Shown here: positions 57,398 through 64,000 of the stretch, one piece after another | Numbering within the stretch: the first letter of the stretch is position 1 | How the letters are laid out: each line of letters starts with the position of its first letter | Assembly: GCA_009809945.1 (NCBI GenBank) | Contig: WTPW01000635.1 | Location: 72,980 to 136,979, forward strand | Length of the DNA stretch: 64,000 bases | Reading direction: 5' to 3' | DNA from: Gigaspora margarita | Taxonomy: Eukaryota > Glomeromycota > Glomeromycetes > Diversisporales > Gigasporaceae | Notes under the pieces: model-generated | What the model was told of the DNA's origin: nothing | Database searches by the model: none | What the model saw: only the letters and a program-made list of their open reading frames with translations | Made by a program: the position numbers and the translations under genes

Positions 57398-58670
57398 TCC
57401 TTGCTTAATATCAAAAAGTTGTTTTTGCCATACAGCTTTTTGTTTAGTAGTATAAAAATAGGCTTTAAAAAGATATTAAAACTTGTATCTTGAGCACTAT
57501 CATTATTAAAAGCAATTGGTTGGGGTTCAAGACTTGGTACCGGTCTAAAGCAACTTCTTTAAGGTACACAGGTGCAAGTTGGAGTTTTCTTTTAATACTC
57601 TATTGGTTAGCAGAGCAGCTCTTCTAAATTCCTTTAACCAGTCAGCAGGGTCTTGGGTTCTGTCACTATAAAAATCAGCAACTGTAATAAGGGTTTACTC
57701 AGAGCCTTGTTCAAGAGCAGCAGCAAGAGCATTCATTGCTTGAGGAGCAGCTTGTAAATCTACCATATTGTTAGGTGAATTTGGAGGTAAGATAGTATTT
57801 AATTCTGGTATAGGAGGTTGTAAATTTATTTTCTTGTATTATTGAGGTAAGTCAGGTCTGATAATAGTAGTTTCTTGGTTTTGAGTATAATGGTCAAAAG
57901 GGTCAATTGGATTGAAGTAGTTAGGAGAAGGAGTATTAGATAATGGAGGTGTGTGGTGTGGTGTAATGTCTATGTCTAAATTAATAGTAGAGTAAAATTC
58001 AACTACAGAAGAAGGTGGAGAATTAGTAGTGTAAGCAGTAGGAAAAAGGCTTTTAAGAGGTAAAAAAACTGGTTTGGTTGAGGAGATGGAGTAGTTTGTC
58101 AAGTACAATAAAGAAGAATTTTAGAAATAGGTGAAAAAGAAAGTGCAAATCATTGAGAGAAAAGATTATAAGTAGTATAAAAGGATCAAAATTAAATTTA
58201 GTCTCAAATGGTTGGTTTCTAAGAACAGGTGGAAGATCTTGGGTTCTTAGTCACATTGGAGAGAGAGCAAAAGAAAGAAGAAGGTTCTCAATATAAAGGT
58301 CAAGTAGAGTGCCTTCAAAATCTCGGGTAAGATAAAGGCAAGAGTATAGGGTGTATATTCAAGAAGTAGTTTAGCAATAACTTCCTTGGGGTCTAAAATA
58401 TCATTATTATAGCAGCAACTAAAAATGATATCTTGAGTAGCAGCTCTAGTACTATTATAGTCTGGGGGCAGTAACTAGGGCATAATAAGCATCATTTGTC
58501 CTTTGGGTATAGTAAATAGCAAAATAGTTATCTTGATAAGGTTTCCAAAAGCATCTAAAAGAATATGTAAATTAATAGGAGGATAACAGATAGTATCTAG
58601 GGTTAGTAAAATTATGGTGACAACTCTAATGTTACACAAGTTTAATAGTAATGCAAAATTTGTCACTTTA

Positions 58671-59689
58671 TATAAAAATCATATAAATTTATATGTATCA
58701 TGTTTGATCAGTCCAAAGTCTTGATTGTTAATTTTTTTAAAATAACTTGTCTACTGAGATTTCTTTTTTTTCAAAACTTGAAATAGACAAAGGTAAGTAA
58801 TTAATCATAAAGAAATTTTATAGCTGTTCTTTTATTGTTAAAAAAACTGAATCATATATTTATATCAATTATTATAAGATAAAAGAAATGAAAGTAAGAG
58901 ATCATACATATGACTCAAAGCATATAAGTTTTTTTTCATTATTAATAATATTCTTTAATAATATTATTTCATTTTATACACCCAGGTCTAGATCTCCACT
59001 CCTCGGCTCCATTACATACTCCTGGTAATCTACAGAAGATTGACGATTATAAGTATTTTTTTTACTCTTTTTTGTTTTTTTTTATTTTATATTAAAAATG
59101 TTTCTAATTTTTGTAGTTGTCCCAGAGTTCCTTTGGTGTTCCCTGGTTCTTATAGTAACTTGACAGTGATTCGATATGGGAGTTCGTTGGCACTCTTGCA
59201 ATGTTTTGATGATGATTCGGCAGCGTTCTTTGTAGTGTTTTGATATAGTAATTCGATAGCATTCTTGTGGTGATTCGATAGCATTCTTTGTGAGTAAAGT
59301 TTAATTCTGTTTGCTTTAATAATTGTTTTCAAGACAATTTATGATTAACCAAAATGATTACCCTTAGAACATAATGCGATAGTTAGATTTGAAACAAGCA
59401 CGATAGTTAGATTTGGGCTATAGCGCAATTAATAGGTTGGATTTAGTGGTATAAATATGGTTGGGGTTTAAGACCAGAATTAAAAATAGGTTTGGGTAAT
59501 TAAAAGCAGGATTTTGTTAGAAATAAGGGTTAGATTAGTATTTAGAAGTAATTAGGGATCGATTTTTGAATAAAGATTATTATGTACTTTAAATCATATG
59601 AAAATGTATAAATTAATAAATAAATGCTTTATTATAATATATATACTAGTCAATTTTAATATTATTAACATGAAATAATAAATACTCGC
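58671..59689. repeat. Non-coding with GATTCGATAGCATTCTT repeats
   Basis: 58671-59030 shows nothing. 59160-59290 contains imperfect copies of GATTCGRYAGCATTCTTTG (TGATTCGGCAGCGTTCTTTG, AATTCGATAGCATTCTTG, GATTCGATAGCATTCTTTG). 59366-59430 has GCGATAGTTAGATTTG repeated two to three times. ORFs here are by-products of the repeats. Confidence 0.5.
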
Positions 59690-60857
59690 TTTAGATAACA
59701 GTGTTTTGTTAACTCATCTATTAAATTAACAAGCGTATGTTTATATCTACCCATAATAAAATAATCCCTTTCTTGATATTTCAATGTTAATGCATTCTAT
59801 GATCTTTTACTAATATCTTCATTAGTTATTGCTGTCAATTGAAATATATATAGACAAGATTAAATTTTAAATAGACAAAAAATGATTAAACTTTTGAATA
59901 AATTTACTAGAATATTTAAAATTTTCATTGCTGAAGTTCACTTCTATTGATTTGTCTTGCAATTTAAATCCAACACAAGGATATAGAATGCCTTTGAAAT
60001 TGCTATATATATGGTATGCAATTCCTTAAAATATTTTATAATTATTAAATTTCTGTCTATTCATTTTAAAATATAACTTTAATTCTAAATGTAAATTACC
60101 TAAGTTGAGTCTATTTTTAATATAAATACTATGTTACTTCTAAAATTTAGATAGTATCCAATTATATAACTAGTAGTATATCTAGCAGTATATTCATGAT
60201 GTTGTAAGTCATATTGCTTGCTACTTTCCAAACAAAAAGAATATCCATCATCACAATGGTAACCACGCTCTCATAATTTATTTTCCTGTTCTAAAAGATA
60301 TAATATAGACATTAATCTATAATAATGAAAAATAAAATAAAATTTGCTATTACCAGACATGAGCATATTATTTATATAATTTGAATCATCTATTTTTTTA
60401 TCGCTTTGCTTTGTACAATATCTGATTCCAATTATTCTATTAAGAAAATAGAATTAAATTATAAAAAATTACCAGAACAAAGGTGATGTTTATAGTACGA
60501 AATAATTATTAAAATTACCCATTTTTTTCTTTATTTATAATTTTAATTTCAAAGTAAAATATTCTGCACTCTGAAGGGATTGGATTGTTTGCTTGAATAA
60601 TTACAGCTTTATAGTCATCAGGATCTTTAATTAAAAGGTTATTAATAAAATAAATAGCTGTACTGATATTCTTTTAAATGCAGTAGCATATTAAATATAT
60701 TTTAGCAAGATTTCTCATTTTTATATTTACCTGTATAACTCACTTTAAGTCCACTTGAATCTATGTCAATAAATGGCAATTTATTTTCAATATCCCATGC
60801 ATTTGGTAAAACTAATTCTATTATTAACAATATATCTTCGGCCCATTCATTGTACAT
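59690..60857 (-). pseudogene. SPRY-domain protein gene, six exons
   Basis: Exons on the minus strand: 60857-60731 (MYNEWAEDILLIIELVLPNA, DIENKLPFIDIDSSGLKVSY), 60670-60519 (DPDDYKAVIIQANNPIPSEC, IFYFEIKIINKEKNG), 60436-60354 (IIGIRYCTKQSDKK), 60290-60100 (GYHCDDGYSFCLES, TSYIIGYYLNFRSN), 60024-about 59909 (FKGILYPCVGFKLQDKSIEV, NFSNENF) and 59831-about 59690 (NALTLKYQERDYFIMGRYK). FYFEI, YHCDDGYSF, IGYYLNF and ILYPCVGF are the characteristic SPRY strands. SPRY domains are protein-interaction modules. Phases agree at the first three junctions; the fifth exon join is one base off. TGA at an expected Trp and TAG codons indicate decay. It lies inside the LTR pair but retains introns, so it was not captured from mRNA. 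Confidence 0.7.
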
Positions 60858-60879
60858 TAGAAAAGAATTAATATAACAA

Positions 60880-61190
60880 AAAAAAAGCCTAAACCCAAGC
60901 CCTTATTAAGTCCTATTCTGCACCATACTCCATATCTTACTCCACATCATACTCCATGTTGCACTCCACATTACACTTCACGTCGTAATATCATTACCAT
61001 CTCTCCTCCTGTGAATTTAAGTCAGTGGATGAGAGAAGAAGATCATGCATTACTTAAATCAATACAGAAAAATGGTAGTAGATAGTCCATAATTAGTCAT
61101 AATATTAGTACTGGGAGAAGCCCGATCCAATTTTGCAGACATTTTTAAAATTGTAAAGGCAAATACTTTAATAATAAAAATAAAATAATT
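60880..61190 (+). pseudogene. Myb/SANT-like DNA-binding domain fragment
   Basis: One frame of about 100 codons: a Pro/His-rich lead (HHTPYLTPHHTP, PHYTSRRN), then SQWMREEDHALLKSIQKNGS, R-stop-SIISHNISTGRSPIQF and CRHF-stop-NCKGKYF. The pattern W..EED..L...I...G..W..I....GRS..Q...H is that of a Myb/SANT or Rap1-type helix-turn-helix. The first stop (TAG) sits at the expected second Trp and the next (TAA) at a Gln. It is transcribed divergently from the SPRY gene 20-30 bp away. No further exons identified. Confidence 0.6.
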
Positions 61191-62068
61191 AAATCGGGAC
61201 ACTATCAAATTTTTATCAAATATGAAAGTGTTCTGATTTAAACATGTGCCAATAAATAAGTGAAAAAAGCACAGGTTGTTACATAAGACCTGTACAATAA
61301 TAATAGAGTATATACATAGATTAGAGCTTATAATGGCCTTATGTTCATATAAAAAATAGCTTGTGATCTATTATAATGGAATGTTTAAAATGAATGCATA
61401 AAGGTTAATAAAATCAGAATTTGACAAACTTTATTATTCAAGAGTGATATTTAGTTCCTGCAAACACCAACATGTGCCCAATTTCTATACAAACCTACTA
61501 GGTAGCAGAAATAGAAGGCAACAATAGTCTGTCTTGAATCAGTAGTCAATTAATACAACCGAATATTCTTTGGTATAGTATTGTGAATATTTTTATTATA
61601 TATTTATATGATTGTTACACAAATAATTATGCAACGTTTTATTAGCTATATGTTTATAATAAGTTGGCCCCCTGTAATTTTACTAACCTCTAGATAGTAC
61701 AAGATAAGTTAGGGTGAGAAGCTTGCAGAACTTCTACTGCAAGAGCAGAAGGATGGCTTGTCTTGTGTACTTTAATTTGTTCTAAATGTAGCTAATAGGC
61801 TCTATTCATATAGAGTAATCAACTTTCAAGTTCCAAAAAAAATTAATAATAATAAAGAAAATAATATCTTCAAAAAAAATGTTAGCAATAAGTTGTCAAT
61901 AATAATATAAATCTTCCAAATGTCAAGATGAGTTAATGTTCAAAAAAAAAATTAAATCTCCAAGTAAGTAGTAAAGAAAATAATAGATGGTTAATAAGAC
62001 AACAATAATAAAATTCCTTTTAAATTTCTGCTAAAAGTTATAATAATAATTCTGTTTTTAAATAAGAT
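61191..62068. other. Probable leader of gypsy copy 2
   Basis: No coding. The part near the LTR (about 61660-62068) is presumably the untranslated leader after the primer site. 61200-61650 shows nothing recognisable. Confidence 0.35.
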
Positions 62069-62086
62069 TTCCACCAGAAGGCACCA
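62069..62086 (-). promoter_or_regulatory. Primer binding site of gypsy copy 2
   Basis: On the minus strand, three bases after the LTR end (...CTGTAACA), TGGTGCCTTCTGGTGGAA begins. A TGG start is complementary to the universal tRNA 3' CCA. The tRNA identity was not determined. Confidence 0.65.
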
Positions 62087-62088
62087 AA

Positions 62089-62406
62089 TGTTACAGTACT
62101 GGATGCCTTCTTTAAATCCAGTAAAGTAACAATCACATAGCTCCTGAGATCCCTTTCTATGGGCATGAAGCGGTGTGCAAGAGAAAAGTATAGTTTTCTT
62201 TATATTTGTAAAAATACTATATGCTTCTCTAAGGCAGTTTGATATAAATCAACAATAGATAATGGATGGTTTATTAACTTTAACAAGAGGGCTATTCCAA
62301 GGTGTCTGTTCCTTAGACATTTTAAGAGTTTATTAATAACAAAAAGGAGGAGATAAGAGATATAAAATAAATATAAAATACAATGTCTGGATCTAAAAAA
62401 AAGAAA
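62089..62406 (-). repeat. Partial 5' LTR of gypsy copy 2
   Basis: Matches 50031-50350 at about 90% by eye, from the TGTAACA end to ACAATGTCTGGATCT. It then diverges abruptly, so roughly 240 bp of the LTR is missing or replaced. A third AGGACCC element follows 22 bp later. Confidence 0.8.
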
Positions 62407-62427
62407 AACTCTTTCCTGTATATCCAT

Positions 62428-62603
62428 AGAACCCGAAATATACATAGATAGATCAGGTATTAGTTTGCTTATTTTTGAGGGTTTTATGCAGATTTTTTTT
62501 ATTTTTAGTAATTTTTGCTTATTTTTGAGGTTTTTCTGCAGATCTTTTTATTTTTAGTAATTTTATAATTAACCTGACCTATCCATGTATATTTCAGGGT
62601 TCA
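62428..62603. mobile_element. AGGACCC miniature element, copy 3 (176 bp)
   Basis: TIRs AGAACCCGAAATATACATAG and TGAACCCTGAAATATACATG (read inward) with the same interior as copies 1 and 2. Flanks ATATCCAT (62420-62427) and ACATCCAT (62604-62611), 7 of 8 alike. Confidence 0.9.
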
Positions 62604-62757
62604 ACATCCATAAATCATCAAGTAAACAAAAACAGTATAATAGAAAAAGAAAAAAAACAATAAAATAATAATTAAATAAATAATCAACTAAGTAAACTAG
62701 AAGACTAAAGTAGTTTTCGAATAAAAGAATAAAGCTAAAAAGAGTCAGAAGAGCAAA

Positions 62758-63060
62758 GAAAGTAAACACTAATCTCATACATACATTTCTCAACAAAAGT
62801 AAAGGCCTTAGCCCCAAAGATAAACTAAAAGACGAAATGGATTCTTTGGCTAAGGTATTGGTAGCACAACAAGATTTTATTGGTTAGCTTAAGAAGCAAG
62901 AAGAGGAAATAGTTAAAAACAAAAAGAAAGTTAAGACAACACACAACCAAGTAGCCGTAGAGAACTAGCAAAGTGTACAAAATGCTTCAGAAATGATGAA
63001 TGCCCAAAAAAATTACCAAAACAGCAGAAACAGCTTACTACTACCAGTAGTATATACACT
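62758..63060 (+). pseudogene. Coiled-coil coding remnant, unknown
   Basis: One frame of about 100 codons with only two internal TAG codons: GLSPKDKLKDEMDSLAKVLV, DFIG-stop-LKKQEEEIVKNK, NQVAVEN-stop-QSVQNASEMM. Heptad-like and Lys/Glu/Gln-rich, as in N-terminal parts of retrotransposon gag proteins, but nothing diagnostic. Confidence 0.35.
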
Positions 63061-63489
63061 ATCCAAAACATTTACATAAAAGTAGAGCAAAATATATAGT
63101 AAACTTTTCAAACCACTTTTTACAAAGAAAAATAACTAAAATAGATAAAAAATCATTAACATTTTGACTATAACTAGGTTATATTTTAGGTAAAAGTACA
63201 TTCTACTTGAATTAACCACATCCAAGAACCTGCTAGTAGTCTAGGCAGCATAAATTATAGCAGTTTTTGAAGTATTTATTAAAGTTTAACATATGAAATA
63301 ATTTTTATTTTTTGGTTTTGGCAAGCTAATTTACCTTTAGCACTACTTGAATGCCAAATATATAATTAAGATATATAAACAAGGTCATCTTCTGTTTGCT
63401 AAGCTTTTTTTTAAAGCTAATTTAAATAGATAGATTTGGTAAGCATTGGCAAATTTTATATATAGATATATATCGATTACTAACTGGTA

Positions 63490-63620
63490 AGATATATATC
63501 AATGATCAATACCCCTGCTGATTATTATCGATAGTGATAGTAATCGATATATATCTGGTTAATCGATTACTATCACTATCGATAATAATCGGCAGGGGTG
63601 TTGATCATCGATATATATCT
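63490..63620. repeat. 131-bp hairpin
   Basis: Arms 63490-63546 and 63562-63620 are near-perfect inverted copies (ACCCCTGCTGATTATTATCG with CGATAATAATCGGCAGGGGT), loop about 15 bp. Outer GATATATATC motifs repeat once more at 63468. Either a miniature element or a replication-generated palindrome. Confidence 0.75.
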
Positions 63621-63663
63621 AATATAATATCAATTAATAATTATTATATTCACATAATCATGC

Positions 63664-64000
63664 TCGCAAGGTTTCGCAATTTATTATAAATTTTATTTTT
63701 TTATTTATTATTATTATATATTATATTTTAAATTAAATAATCAATATTTGCAAGTTTTCGCAATTTAATATAAAAATTATTTATTTATTATTATTATATA
63801 TTATATTATATTACATATTTTTATTATATATTATTATAAAAAAAAATGAAAAACCAAAAAAAACCCTGAAAAAAATAACAAAAAAAAACAAAACTGAAAA
63901 AATAGTAATAATTTTTAACTACTTTCGCACTTCATCGCTTATATTCACTACTTCTTGCAAAGTGTTGGAGAAGTTAGAGTTGTTGTTCTTGCAAGTACCA
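63664..64000 (-). repeat. Degenerate dispersed repeat, inverse of 10.2-11.4 kb
   Basis: GCAAGGTTTCGCAATTTATT (63664) and GCAAGTTTTCGCAATTTAAT (63751) form a tandem pair, each followed by ATTTATTATTATTATATATT. The inverse of the first resembles 11337-11366. The end segment CTTGCAAAGTGTTGGAGAAG is the inverse of the AAGAACAC/TTTGCAAGAA motifs at 10250-10890. The family continues past the window edge. Confidence 0.5.

Larger units (their letters stand above)
56290..58108 (-). pseudogene. gypsy copy 2 gag with CCHC knuckle
   Basis: In order: a Pro/Ser/Thr-rich N-terminal part (58108-57839), VDLQAAPQAMNALAAALEQG, the capsid-like retrotransposon gag region (VADFYSDRTQDPADWLKEFR, then FYTTKQKAVWQKQLFDIKQ), GPTGTVDRYINRFRTLQRKV, and DLFLADFVKQLFIQGLCPEY. 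A CCHC zinc knuckle CYYCGH-GHFISDC (56652-56613) has a small frameshift, and an Asn/Arg-rich tail leads into protease. Two AGGACCC elements are inserted (56685-56863 and 57220-57397). Removing them restores the reading order. Stops are TAG/TAA. Sequence upstream to about 58670 may be further N-terminal coding. Confidence 0.75.
50031..62406 (-). mobile_element. Ty3/gypsy retrotransposon, copy 2, with both LTRs
   Basis: Minus-strand element between a complete 3' LTR (50031-50592) and a partial 5' LTR (62089-about 62406). In transcription order: primer site (62086-62069), gag (58108-about 56290), protease (56270-55869), Cys/His-rich domain (55662-55057), linker (54604-54314), RT and RNase H (about 54080-52800), integrase (52665-about 51490), ORF3 (51403-50769) and polypurine tract (50606-50593). 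The span is far longer than a normal element because about 3.4 kb between primer site and gag holds other sequence, including a SPRY gene and a Myb fragment. The LTR pair may therefore come from separate insertions of one family. The shared LTR stretch is roughly 90% alike by eye. Confidence 0.75.

Noticed and set aside
59690-60857. SPRY gene captured by the retrotransposon through reverse transcription
   Set aside because: Several spliceosomal introns with matched phases are retained, which mRNA capture would have removed.

Overview
The window is 64 kb of very AT-rich eukaryotic DNA, with one assembly gap (13177-13484) and scattered ambiguous bases. It has spliceosomal introns (GTAAGT-like donors, TTTAG acceptors) but no operons and no ribosome binding sites. 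Its contents are decayed transposons, non-autonomous transposons and fragments of expanded gene families. I infer a filamentous fungus, most likely an arbuscular mycorrhizal fungus (Glomeromycotina). The reasons are the AT content, the Plavaka/Tnp2-type transposases with introns, the Ty3/gypsy elements and a SPRY-domain gene. No taxonomic marker is present, so this stays an inference.

Layout. 0-10 kb: two diverged members (A at 345-2101, B at 7506-9672, both +) of a multi-exon gene family I do not recognise. They flank a six-exon Plavaka/Tnp2-type transposase pseudogene (2784-6226, -). 10-11.7 kb: T-rich DNA with degenerate dispersed repeats. 11.7-19.6 kb: a 5'-truncated Ty3/gypsy element (+), interrupted by three smaller transposons. 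19.7-30 kb: inverted-repeat elements, a 29-bp minisatellite, a tRNA-derived SINE with a target duplication, and two long foldbacks. 30.8-33.1 kb: an unrecognised, damaged multi-exon gene (-) with a triplicated exon. 34-40 kb: a second Tnp2-like transposase pseudogene (+), split by two elements with perfect 8-bp target duplications. 42-43.2 kb: a mariner-like and a hAT-like miniature element. 43.7-47.3 kb: a ~170-bp satellite array split by a 2.3-kb insertion made mostly of AATATTCATAAATATT-type palindromes. 50.0-62.4 kb: a second gypsy element (-) with LTRs at 50031-50592 and 62089-about 62406, carrying copies of a small AGGACCC-ended element. Between its right LTR and gag lie an intron-containing SPRY gene and a Myb/SANT fragment. 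62.6-64 kb: a coiled-coil coding remnant, a 131-bp hairpin and repeats.

Three themes recur. First, the two gypsy elements are different families but share an unusual plan: protease, then a Cys/His-rich domain, then a linker and reverse transcriptase, and an extra ORF after integrase. Second, almost every lesion I could identify in the coding remnants is a C-to-T or G-to-A change, mostly creating TAG or TAA at ancestral Gln or Trp codons, as expected from a RIP-like or deamination process. Third, many short elements have TIRs starting TAGNG, CAG or AGGACCC and 8-bp target duplications, the mark of hAT-type transposition.

No undamaged, clearly functional protein gene is supported. Members A and B and the post-integrase ORF are the most interesting coding material.
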